Origin: Spirochaetia bacterium
Lineage (GTDB): Bacteria > Spirochaetota > Spirochaetia > Treponematales > Breznakiellaceae
Assembly (NCBI GenBank): GCA_025997795.1
Contig: BNVB01000095.1
Coordinates: 1-7,411, forward strand
Reading direction: 5' to 3'
Length of the DNA: 7,411 nt
Shown: piece by piece, positions 1 to 6,524 of the stretch
How positions within the stretch are numbered: position 1 is the stretch's first letter
Layout: each line of letters starts with the position of its first letter
The notes under the pieces: generated by a model
What the model was told of the DNA's origin: nothing
The model's input: only the letters and a program-made list of their open reading frames with translations
Database searches by the model: none
Position numbers and translations under genes: made by a program

Positions 1-834
1 GTTTCTGAACTTTTTGAAGCCCGCAAACCAAAGAGCCCTGCGGTATTGGCCCAGGTTTCCGGTACGGTGGCCTTTAAGGGCATTGTCAAAAGCAAGCGGG
101 TGCTCATAGTGGCCGATTCTTTTGGCAAGGAATACAAACACCTTGTGCCCATGACCAAACGCCTCCTGGTCCGGGACGGCGATATGGTAGAAGCCGGAGA
201 AGCCCTCTGTGTGGGTTCCAAAAATCCCCACGATGTATTGTATATTTTGGGCGAATCGACCTTACAGCGTTACCTGATGGATGAAATCCAGCAGGTGTAC
301 CGGCTCCAGGGTGTGTCGATCAACGACAAACACATTGGCGTTATTATCCGCCAGATGATGCGTAAGGTGGAGATTGCCGCCGTGGGAGATACGAGCTTTA
401 TTTTTGGCGCCATGGTGGACAAATACAAATTCCACGAGGAAAATATCCGGGTTATTGCCGAAGGCGGACAGCCGGCTATTGCCCGGCCCATGTTCCAGGG
501 AATTACCAAGGCATCCCTTAATATCGATTCGTTCCTTTCTGCGGCAAGTTTCCAGGAAACCACCAGGGTGCTTACCAACGCGGCAATTGCCGGTTCCACC
601 GACACCCTGCGGGGACTTAAGGAAAATATCATCATCGGTCATCCCATTCCTGCGGGGACGGGCATGAAGCGTTACCGGGCGGTTAAACTCTTTGACGAAG
701 ACAGCCAGGACCTGGATGTGCAGATGCAGGAAATTCTTGACCAGCGCAAGCTGGAAGCACTGGCAGCAGAAGAAATGCTGGCTGCCCAGGAAGAAGGCCC
801 TGTAGAACCGGAGACAGATGAGACCGAGGAATAG
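1..834 (+). CDS. rpoC: DNA-directed RNA polymerase subunit beta' (C-terminal part, 5' end outside window)
   Basis: This is the last 277 codons of the largest catalytic subunit of bacterial RNA polymerase, open from the first base in frame 1 and closed by TAG at 832-834. Seen, numbering from the first codon: LFEARKPKSPAVL at 4-16, VYRLQGVSINDKH at about 99-111, the strongly conserved block ITKAS...SFLSAASFQETTRVLT at about 168-192, RGLKENIIIGHPIPAGTG ending near 221, then a poorly conserved Glu-rich tail of about 56 residues. The conserved blocks match the beta' C-terminus (conserved region H and surroundings), which packs against the bridge-helix/jaw side of the enzyme and the omega subunit. 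The acidic tail (PVEPETDETEE at the end) extends past the usual end and is likely flexible. The final 17 bases overlap the next gene, suggesting translational coupling. Nothing suggests a pseudogene. Confidence 0.97.
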   Translation, partial: VSELFEARKPKSPAVLAQVSGTVAFKGIVKSKRVLIVADSFGKEYKHLVPMTKRLLVRDGDMVEAGEALCVGSKNPHDVLYILGESTLQRYLMDEIQQVYRLQGVSINDKHIGVIIRQMMRKVEIAAVGDTSFIFGAMVDKYKFHEENIRVIAEGGQPAIARPMFQGITKASLNIDSFLSAASFQETTRVLTNAAIAGSTDTLRGLKENIIIGHPIPAGTGMKRYRAVKLFDEDSQDLDVQMQEILDQRKLEALAAEEMLAAQEEGPVEPETDETEE

Positions 835-1840
835 CCGTTTACAACTTGCGGTATTTTTCGCTGTTTTGGTTTTTTCCTGCAAAAAGACGGCAGCCGCTGG
901 AAACAGCGGTCTGCCGGAGGCGGCCCCGGATGTTTCCACTGTTCAGGTTATAACGCCTATAAACGCAAGCCTGGGGGCCATGCTGCAGTATTCCCCTTCC
1001 CGTTGGCGGAATCCGGAATACGAGACATTTTCCTTTAACCTGAATCCCCATATTTTTTACCTCGTAACAAAGACTTTTACCGTCCAGTCCCGGTTTCTTA
1101 AGCGGCTGGCTTTTTTTACCGAAAAACCCGGATTTGCAGGAACCCTGGCCAGGGACGAAGATATTGCCGGGCTGCGGGACTGGTTTGCCCACGATTATTC
1201 GGCAGGGGATCTGGCGGCATTTTTTGAACTGGCCCGGAAAGAAAACTTTGCCCTTAATTCCAGTGAAATAGAACTCCGGGATATGCTTTTGGCCCAGGGG
1301 ATTATAAAAAATAACGGAAGTTATACAGAAGGGGAGGGCGCCCTTATCGGCCTTTCCATTGAATCCCGGGACAGGCTTCCGGTGTATTATGCCCACGAGA
1401 CGATCCACGGCCTTGAGTTTACCATGCCGGAATTACAAAAACTCTTTATGGAATTTTTCGATTCGTTAAGCAGCCTTGAAAAAAACTTTATCCGGACAGC
1501 CCTGGTATACCGGGACTACAATGTGCTTGCGGATAAACAGCTTTTGGCTTCCGAAACCGCCGCATACCTTCTCCAGCAAAAACCGGAAGAAACGGAGAAA
1601 TACTTTAGGGAATATGTCCGCCCCTGGTATGTGGCGTATCAGGAGGCCCGCAGGGGCGCTGTAGAAACGGAGGAAGCAGCAGAAGCGGCGGAATATACCG
1701 ACCCGGTTATGGTTTTTTTGGCGGAAAACCCCGGCATCTTTGGCCGGCGCAGCGCCGCTTTACAAAAGTCTTTTAGGGAACTTACCGGGCTGGGGCCGGA
1801 GACCTTTTACGATCTCCTACCCAAAGACCGCAACTTGTGA
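818..1840 (+). CDS. Putative lipoprotein with HExxH zinc-metallopeptidase motif
   Basis: I recognise no named family. The 340-residue product begins with a short Arg-rich n-region (residues 1-7), a hydrophobic stretch (8-20) and VFSC at 18-21 followed by Lys-Lys. This is a relaxed lipobox of the kind spirochaetes tolerate, so Cys21 is the probable lipidation site and the protein is probably membrane-anchored outside the cytoplasm. The body is soluble, with HETIH at 193-197, a canonical HExxH zinc-binding/catalytic motif. SETAAYLLQ follows at about 245-253, where Glu246, 49 residues after the second His, could be the third zinc ligand as in gluzincins. An Ala/Glu-rich segment lies near 281-293. 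The ATG at 818 is chosen because it gives the complete signal sequence and is preceded by GGAG (810-813). The gene overlaps rpoC by 17 bases and lies 15 bases before hisG. Peptidase activity is inferred from the motif; substrate and role are unknown. Confidence 0.75.
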   Translation: MRPRNSRLQLAVFFAVLVFSCKKTAAAGNSGLPEAAPDVSTVQVITPINASLGAMLQYSPSRWRNPEYETFSFNLNPHIFYLVTKTFTVQSRFLKRLAFFTEKPGFAGTLARDEDIAGLRDWFAHDYSAGDLAAFFELARKENFALNSSEIELRDMLLAQGIIKNNGSYTEGEGALIGLSIESRDRLPVYYAHETIHGLEFTMPELQKLFMEFFDSLSSLEKNFIRTALVYRDYNVLADKQLLASETAAYLLQQKPEETEKYFREYVRPWYVAYQEARRGAVETEEAAEAAEYTDPVMVFLAENPGIFGRRSAALQKSFRELTGLGPETFYDLLPKDRNL

Positions 1841-1854
1841 TACCGTAACATCAC
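1837..1854 (+). repeat. Small inverted repeat immediately before the hisG start
   Basis: GTGAT (1837-1841) and ATCAC (1850-1854) form an inverted repeat with an 8-base loop. It spans the lipoprotein stop codon and ends one base before the hisG ATG. It sits where a ribosome binding site would be expected, and no Shine-Dalgarno sequence is visible there. A five-base stem is short and could be chance; a role in hisG translation is only a possibility. Confidence 0.3.
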
Positions 1855-1855
1855 T

Positions 1856-2710
1856 ATGGAAAAACTCCGGGTTCTTATCCCCAAGGGCCGTATCTTTGAC
1901 AATATTTCCCGCCTCTTTGCCGATGCGGGTTTTCCCATCACTATGGCGGATCGTACCTACCGGCCCCGGGTTGCGGCGGATTGGATGGATACAAAGATCA
2001 TGAAACCCCAGAATGTGGGGGAGCTTCTGGAACTGGGCAGCCACGATGCGGGTTTTACCGGCATTGACTGGATACTGGAAAGCGGCGCCTGCGTGGAAGA
2101 AGTAATGGACCTGGGCTTTGACCGGGTCCGCATTGTTGCGGCGGTTCCCGCAGAAATGGACGAGGCCGCCCTTAGGGGAAAAAAACTCGTGGCGGCTACC
2201 GAGTATGTAAAACTTGCCGGGGATTGGCTTACGGCCAAGGGTTACCATTTTAGGATACTCCGTACCTACGGGGCCACCGAGGTATTTCCCCCGGATGATG
2301 CGGATATGATCATTGATAATACTTCTACCGGACAAACCCTAAAAGACAACGGACTGCGCATCGTGGACACGGTACTGGAATCTTCCACCCGTTTTGTCGC
2401 TTCCAAAGCGGCCATGGCGGACCCCTGCCGGCGGGATCGTATCGAAGAGCTTGCCATGCTTTTTAAGGCAGTTCTGGACGGGAGAGACAGGGTGATGCTG
2501 GAAATGAACATCCCCAAACAGGGCTTTGAACAAATTGTGGCTTCCCTTCCCGCCATGCGGAGTCCCACGGTGTCTCCCCTCTACGGCGATAAGGGGTATG
2601 CCGTAAAAATTGCCGTCAAAAAAAACGAAATCCCCGAGATTATTCCCCGCTTAAAAAAACTTGGTGCGGAGGATATTGTAGAATATGACCTGCGGAAAGT
2701 GGTTCCGTAG
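1856..2710 (+). CDS. hisG: ATP phosphoribosyltransferase, long form
   Basis: This enzyme catalyses the first, committed step of histidine synthesis in the cytoplasm: ATP + PRPP to phosphoribosyl-ATP. At 284 residues it is the long, HisZ-independent form. Seen: the N-terminal LRVLIPKGRIF (4-14), GSHDAGFTGIDWILESG (61-77), the PRPP-binding loop DNTSTGQTLKDNG (154-166), and a C-terminal ACT-like regulatory domain from about 213, starting RVMLEMNIPK and including LPAMRSPTVSPLYG (231-244). The C-terminal domain in this family binds histidine for feedback inhibition, so allosteric control is expected. The ATG at 1856 gives the normal N-terminus, but no Shine-Dalgarno sequence precedes it, so translation may depend on the upstream lipoprotein gene 15 bases away. 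hisB starts 24 bases downstream, consistent with a partial his operon. Confidence 0.96.
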   Translation: MEKLRVLIPKGRIFDNISRLFADAGFPITMADRTYRPRVAADWMDTKIMKPQNVGELLELGSHDAGFTGIDWILESGACVEEVMDLGFDRVRIVAAVPAEMDEAALRGKKLVAATEYVKLAGDWLTAKGYHFRILRTYGATEVFPPDDADMIIDNTSTGQTLKDNGLRIVDTVLESSTRFVASKAAMADPCRRDRIEELAMLFKAVLDGRDRVMLEMNIPKQGFEQIVASLPAMRSPTVSPLYGDKGYAVKIAVKKNEIPEIIPRLKKLGAEDIVEYDLRKVVP

Positions 2711-2720
2711 GGCGCTTTAT

Positions 2721-2725
2721 AAGGA
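2721..2725 (+). promoter_or_regulatory. Ribosome binding site that decides the hisB start
   Basis: AAGGA at 2721-2725 directly abuts an ATG at 2726 (spacing zero, too close to work) but is nine bases from the in-frame ATG at 2735. The second ATG is therefore the likelier start of hisB. Confidence 0.65.
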
Positions 2726-2734
2726 ATGGGAAAC

Positions 2735-3349
2735 ATGAACAGAACCGCAGAAATTACCCGGAGTACCAAAGAAACAAACATAACAATAAAGTTGAATTTA
2801 GACGGCAGCGGAGAAGCGGCCCTGGATTATCCTATCGGCTTTATGAAGCACATGCTCAATACTTTTGCCAAACACGGTCTCTTTGATCTGGATATACAGG
2901 CTTCCGGCGATTTGGAAGTGGATCAGCACCATCTGGTGGAAGATACGGGCATTGTGTTGGGCCAGTGTTTTGCCAAAGCCCTGGGAGATAAGCGGGGTAT
3001 CGTCCGCTCTGGTTCCTGTCTCTATCCCATGGATGAAACCTTAGCCAGGGCGGCGCTGGATATTTCCGGCCGGGCCTTTTTGGTATTTGAGGCACAGCTT
3101 TCCGGTGTTCCTTTGACTGCGGATGGCATTCCGGGCGGCAGCTTCCAAACTGATACGGTGGAAGATTTCTGGCAGGGTTTTGTTTCTGCCGCGGCCCTTA
3201 CCCTGCATCTGGATATTCTGCGGGGCCGAAGCGATCATCACAAGATAGAAGCCCTCTTTAAGGCGGCGGCCCGGGCTTTACGGCAGGCCTGCGAAATAGA
3301 CGGCCGCGCTGCGGATATAATTCCCTCCACCAAAGGGGTCCTTGTTTGA
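2735..3349 (+). CDS. hisB: Imidazoleglycerol-phosphate dehydratase (monofunctional)
   Basis: This is the Mn-dependent dehydration of imidazoleglycerol phosphate to imidazoleacetol phosphate in histidine synthesis. From the ATG at 2735 the protein is 204 residues, usual for the monofunctional enzyme without the phosphatase domain. Seen: the metal-binding motif DQHHLVEDTG (63-72), the conserved YPMDETLARAALDISGR (97-113), the second metal motif SDHHKIEALFKA (166-177), and the family's typical ending STKGVL (198-203). The first conserved block, usually GF[FL]DHML, reads GFMKHML (35-41), so the usual acidic residue is Lys38; the metal-motif histidines and glutamates are intact, so I infer an active enzyme. 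An upstream ATG at 2726 would add three residues but has no usable ribosome binding site spacing. The gene ends by overlapping the hisH start by four bases. Confidence 0.95.
   Translation: MNRTAEITRSTKETNITIKLNLDGSGEAALDYPIGFMKHMLNTFAKHGLFDLDIQASGDLEVDQHHLVEDTGIVLGQCFAKALGDKRGIVRSGSCLYPMDETLARAALDISGRAFLVFEAQLSGVPLTADGIPGGSFQTDTVEDFWQGFVSAAALTLHLDILRGRSDHHKIEALFKAAARALRQACEIDGRAADIIPSTKGVLV
3334..3338 (+). promoter_or_regulatory. Ribosome binding site supporting the hisH TTG start
   Basis: AGGGG at 3334-3338, inside the end of hisB, lies seven bases before the TTG at 3346. It supports initiation at that unusual start codon, since no ATG or GTG is available at the conserved N-terminus. Confidence 0.5.
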
Positions 3350-4017
3350 TTGCCGTAATTAACTACGGTGCGGGTAATCTTGGCTCGGTGATGAACGCCC
3401 TTAAACGTCTGGGTGTGCCGGCCCGCTTTGCCGCAGGGCCGGAAGAGCTGGCAGTATCGCAGGACGGAACCGCAGCTTCTTCTCCCTTTGACAAAATTAT
3501 TTTTCCCGGAGACGGACACTTTGCCACCTCCATGGAAGCGCTAAAGACTTCCGGTTATGCCGATGCCCTGCGGGCATGGATCGCCGCCGACCGGCCTTTC
3601 CTTGGTATCTGCATTGGTTTACAGTTATTGTTTGATTATTCGGAAGAAACGGCTTTTTCCACCGGCGTAGATACATCTGCCGCTGGGGACAGGGCGGATC
3701 TGGTAAAGGGCCTGGGCATAATTCCCGGAAGGGTAAAACGTTTCCCCGGCCGCAAGGTTCCGCAAATAGGCTGGAACCAGACCGCCGCCAAAAGCGGTTC
3801 CCGGCTTTTCCGGGGTCTGCCGGAAAATTCGTTTTTCTACTATATACATTCGTACTATGCCGATCCCGATGATACAACGGTAAGCGCCGCCGAGGCGGAA
3901 TACCATGTACGGTACTGTTCCGCAGTGGAGCGGGGGAACCTGGCGGCAGTACAGTTCCATCCGGAAAAATCCGGCGCGGTGGGACTGCAGCTGCTGGAAA
4001 ACTGGACAGCCCTTTAA
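3346..4017 (+). CDS. hisH: Imidazole glycerol phosphate synthase, glutaminase subunit
   Basis: This glutamine amidotransferase subunit hydrolyses glutamine and channels ammonia to HisF, which makes imidazoleglycerol phosphate and AICAR. The 223 residues are a normal class-I amidotransferase length. Seen: N-terminal IAVINYGAGNLGSV (2-15), the oxyanion-strand region FPGDGHF (53-59), the nucleophile elbow FLGICIGLQ (85-93) with Cys89, KVPQIGWN (137-144), and AVQFHPEKSG (201-210) carrying His205 and Glu207, so the catalytic triad is complete. The start is TTG at 3346, sharing TTGA with the hisB stop and preceded by AGGGG. The family usually has Val where this protein has Asp in PGDG. hisF, its obligate partner, is not in the window. 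The stop codon overlaps the rimO ATG as TAATG, indicating coupled translation. Confidence 0.95.
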   Translation: MIAVINYGAGNLGSVMNALKRLGVPARFAAGPEELAVSQDGTAASSPFDKIIFPGDGHFATSMEALKTSGYADALRAWIAADRPFLGICIGLQLLFDYSEETAFSTGVDTSAAGDRADLVKGLGIIPGRVKRFPGRKVPQIGWNQTAAKSGSRLFRGLPENSFFYYIHSYYADPDDTTVSAAEAEYHVRYCSAVERGNLAAVQFHPEKSGAVGLQLLENWTAL

Positions 4018-5432
4018 TGTTCTATTTTATTGACCCCTTTGGATGCGCAAAAAATCAGGTGGATGCCGAAACTATTATGAGCCGCCTTAACGAAGCGGGC
4101 TGGACTGCGGTAGATGATCCAGAGGCGGCGGATCTTATTATTATTAATTCCTGCGGTTTTATCGAAGCGGCCAAACGGGAATCCATAAATGCTGTCCTTG
4201 CCTGGCGTAATCACTATCCGGAAAAAAAGATACTGCTTGCAGGATGCCTCTCCCAGCGTTACCGGGCCGAACTGGAAGAGACACTGAACGAAGCGGACGG
4301 CCTTTTAAGCTGCGATGAGGTAAACGATGTTTCCGCCAAAGCCGCCAATCTTTTTGGATCGGCGGCTTTGGACCTGCCGGACATTCGTCCCGGTTCCCGG
4401 CCGCTGCTGGGTTTTCCCGGTTCGGCGTATGTAAAAATTTCCGAAGGCTGTAACAACGCCTGTTCCTTCTGTGCCATTCCGCTTATCCGCGGCGGCCTTC
4501 GCTGCCGTTCTATCCCCGATGTGCTTGATGAATGTACAGCCCTGCTTGACCGGGGAATAAAGGAACTGTGCCTTATCGGCCAGGATATAAGTTCCTATGA
4601 ACCGGGGCTGGCGGCGCTTCTTAATGCCATCGCTGGTCTTCCCGGCCGTTTTTGGGTAAGGCTTCTCTATCTCCATCCGGATCATTTTCCGCTTGATATT
4701 CTTGATCTGCCGGAACGGGATAATCGCTTTCTTCCCTACTTTGACATACCTTTCCAACACGCTTCGCCGCATATCCTTGGGGCTATGGGAAGAACCGGCA
4801 GCGGCGAATCGTACCTAACCCTTCTGGATACAATCCGCCGCCGCCTTCCCGGCGCGGTGATTCGTTCAACTTTTCTTACGGGTTTTCCCGGTGAAACAGA
4901 AGATGATTTTAGGCTGCTGCTGGATTTTCAACAGCGGGCCCGCTTTGACTGGCTGGGGGTCTTTACCTATTCCCGGGAGGAAGGCACCAGCGCCTATGCC
5001 ATGAAAAACCGGGTTGCCAAAAAAACCGCCGCCGGACGCAAGGCCCGCATTGAAGAAGCGCAGATCCCCATCACCGAAGAACAGATGAACCGTTTTGTCG
5101 GCCAAACCATGGATGTACTGGTGGAAGAAGCGCTTTCTCCCGCTGTTTTGCCGCCGCAAAACAACAGCAACAGCGGCGGCGATAACAGCGACAACAACAG
5201 CGGCGGGGATAACGATGAACAAGAGAAGTTCTGGCTTGGGCGGTTTTTTTGTCAGGCCCCGGAAGTGGACGGTGCGGCGGTAATACGAATTTCCTCCGGG
5301 GCGGATGAACTGAGGCCGGGCAGCATGGTCCGGGGAAAAGTAAGCGGCCGTGCCGGGTTTGACCTGGAGTGTATGGTTACATCACCTGTGCTTGAATCGT
5401 CTGCGGTTACATCACCTGTGCTTGAATTATAG
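4017..5432 (+). CDS. rimO: Ribosomal protein S12 (Asp) methylthiotransferase, radical SAM
   Basis: RimO adds a methylthio group to a conserved aspartate of ribosomal protein S12, using two [4Fe-4S] clusters and S-adenosylmethionine. Seen: the N-terminal domain with cluster cysteines Cys10 (FGCAKNQVD), Cys46 (NSCGF) and Cys77 (AGCLSQ); the radical-SAM motif CNNACSFC (145-152) followed by AIPLIRGG; YFDIPFQHASPHIL (241-254); TGFPGETEDDF (288-298); and a C-terminal TRAM domain from about 361. RimO rather than MiaB is favoured by the N-terminus and the SEGC...AIP context. At 471 residues it is longer than the usual 430-445. The surplus is an Asn/Ser/Gly/Asp-rich insert at about 379-402, in the TRAM loop between DVLVEE and the GRFFCQAPEVDG strand, plus a duplicated tail TSPVLE. 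Translation is coupled to hisH through TAATG. The 3' end overlaps convergent asd by six bases. Confidence 0.93.
   Translation: MFYFIDPFGCAKNQVDAETIMSRLNEAGWTAVDDPEAADLIIINSCGFIEAAKRESINAVLAWRNHYPEKKILLAGCLSQRYRAELEETLNEADGLLSCDEVNDVSAKAANLFGSAALDLPDIRPGSRPLLGFPGSAYVKISEGCNNACSFCAIPLIRGGLRCRSIPDVLDECTALLDRGIKELCLIGQDISSYEPGLAALLNAIAGLPGRFWVRLLYLHPDHFPLDILDLPERDNRFLPYFDIPFQHASPHILGAMGRTGSGESYLTLLDTIRRRLPGAVIRSTFLTGFPGETEDDFRLLLDFQQRARFDWLGVFTYSREEGTSAYAMKNRVAKKTAAGRKARIEEAQIPITEEQMNRFVGQTMDVLVEEALSPAVLPPQNNSNSGGDNSDNNSGGDNDEQEKFWLGRFFCQAPEVDGAAVIRISSGADELRPGSMVRGKVSGRAGFDLECMVTSPVLESSAVTSPVLEL
5169..5213 (+). repeat. Imperfect 27-base-period tandem repeat inside rimO
   Basis: An 18-base unit at 5169-5186 recurs at 5196-5213 with one mismatch, a period of 27 bases or nine codons. 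It encodes two copies of NSGGDN within a low-complexity Asn/Ser/Gly/Asp stretch. The frame is preserved, so it lengthens a TRAM-domain loop rather than breaking the gene. Origin by slippage or local duplication is inferred. Confidence 0.8.
5375..5427 (+). repeat. 30-base-period direct repeat at the rimO/asd 3' ends
   Basis: A 23-base sequence at 5375-5397 is repeated without change at 5405-5427, a period of 30 bases (ten codons). In rimO it encodes two copies of VTSPVLE at the very C-terminus. The last base of copy two is also the last base of the complementary asd stop codon. The perfect identity suggests a recent duplication that extended the rimO tail. Confidence 0.9.
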
Positions 5433-6524
5433 GTAACCTTTAAACTTTAGCAGTTCTGCATTAAGGATTCCGCCCCCAGCAGCGCCCCGGGCTGTATTGT
5501 GGGAAAGGCCGACAAAGCGGAGATCAAATACATTGCAGGGCCGGATACGTCCCACGCTTACTGCCATGGCCTTGCCGGCATTCCGGTCTTTCCGGGGCTG
5601 GGGGCGGTCATTTTCTTCACGGACAATAATGGGCCGGGGAGGGGCCATGGGAAATTGTTCTTTTTGGGGCAGGGCGCTAAAAGTGGTCCAGATTTGTTTT
5701 ACTTCCTCTATAGAAGGTTTTTTAACGCCGAACTCCAGGCTGACACAGGCAGTGTGGCCGTCGCTTACCGGCACCCGGTTGCAGTGGGCGCTGACAGCGG
5801 GCTCTGGAGCGTTAACAAAGAGACCGTCTTTAATGGTTCCAAAAATCTTAAGCGGTTCCTGCTCGGATTTTTCTTCTTCCCCGCCGATATAGGGCACCAG
5901 GTTATCGATCATGTCCCAGCTGGGAACACCGGGATACCCTGCGCCGGAAACGGCCTGCATGGTGGTAACAAGGAGCCGCTTTATTTCGTAGCCCCTTTGT
6001 AAAAGCGCCCAAAGCGGTGTGGTATAACTTTGAATAGAACAGTTTGGTTTTACGACGATAAAACCCTTGTCCCAGCCGCGGCTTTTCCGCTGGGCGGGAA
6101 TAATATCCGCATGGTGGGGATTTACCTCGGCAATCAGCATGGGTACATCGGCTGTCCAGCGATGGGCCGAGGCATTGGAAACTACGGGAATTCCAGCGGC
6201 GGCATACTTTTCTTCCAGTGTGCGGATTTCGTCTTTTTCCATTTCCAGGGCGGAAAACACAAAAGCGCAGCGGCCTTCTTTGTTCGCAGCGGCGGCTTTG
6301 GAAACATCGTTGGCATCTTCCACCAGAAGATCCCCCGCCGGCCCCCAGCCGCCTTCCAGACGCCAGCGGCCCGCCATGACATCGCGGTATTTTTTCCCCG
6401 CACTCCGGGGCGAGGCTGCCAGATAGGCTGCCTCGAACCAGGGATGATCCGCCAGGAGGCTAAGGTACATTTGCCCCACCATGCCGGTGGCGCCAAGGAT
6501 TCCAACGGGTATCTTTTTACTCAT
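5427..6524 (-). CDS. asd: Aspartate-semialdehyde dehydrogenase (archaeal/fungal-type)
   Basis: This enzyme reduces aspartyl-4-phosphate to aspartate semialdehyde with NADPH, the branch-point step toward lysine/diaminopimelate, threonine and methionine. The 365-residue protein shows a nucleotide-binding GxxGxxGxxG pattern at 8-17 (GILGATGMVG), the active-site KPNCSIQ with Cys162, TTMQAVSGAGYPGVPSWD (187-204), PYIGGEEEK (211-219), VSDGHTA with likely catalytic His257, RPQPRKDRNAGK (307-318) and VGRIRPC (324-330). The SGAGYPGVPS, GGEEEK and RPQPR blocks place it with the long archaeal/fungal-type enzymes rather than the E. coli type. The ATG at 6524 lies inside the end of the upstream regulator gene (8-base overlap) and has no Shine-Dalgarno sequence, so translation is probably coupled. 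Its 3' end converges on rimO with a six-base overlap. Confidence 0.95.
   Translation of the reverse strand: MSKKIPVGILGATGMVGQMYLSLLADHPWFEAAYLAASPRSAGKKYRDVMAGRWRLEGGWGPAGDLLVEDANDVSKAAAANKEGRCAFVFSALEMEKDEIRTLEEKYAAAGIPVVSNASAHRWTADVPMLIAEVNPHHADIIPAQRKSRGWDKGFIVVKPNCSIQSYTTPLWALLQRGYEIKRLLVTTMQAVSGAGYPGVPSWDMIDNLVPYIGGEEEKSEQEPLKIFGTIKDGLFVNAPEPAVSAHCNRVPVSDGHTACVSLEFGVKKPSIEEVKQIWTTFSALPQKEQFPMAPPRPIIVREENDRPQPRKDRNAGKAMAVSVGRIRPCNVFDLRFVGLSHNTARGAAGGGILNAELLKFKGYL

Noticed and set aside
262..939. 225-codon minus-strand open frame antisense to rpoC
   Set aside because: It lies against a strongly conserved beta' coding sequence, its product is low-complexity without recognisable motifs, and it has no ribosome binding site support.
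1836..1855. TGTGA...TCACT resembling a CRP site before hisG
   Set aside because: The half-sites are ten bases apart instead of six, and they overlap a stop codon and start codon rather than a promoter.
5450..5460. GCAG-TT-CTGC inverted repeat just after the rimO stop as a possible terminator
   Set aside because: A four-base stem with a two-base loop and no T-run, lying inside asd coding sequence, is not a credible terminator.
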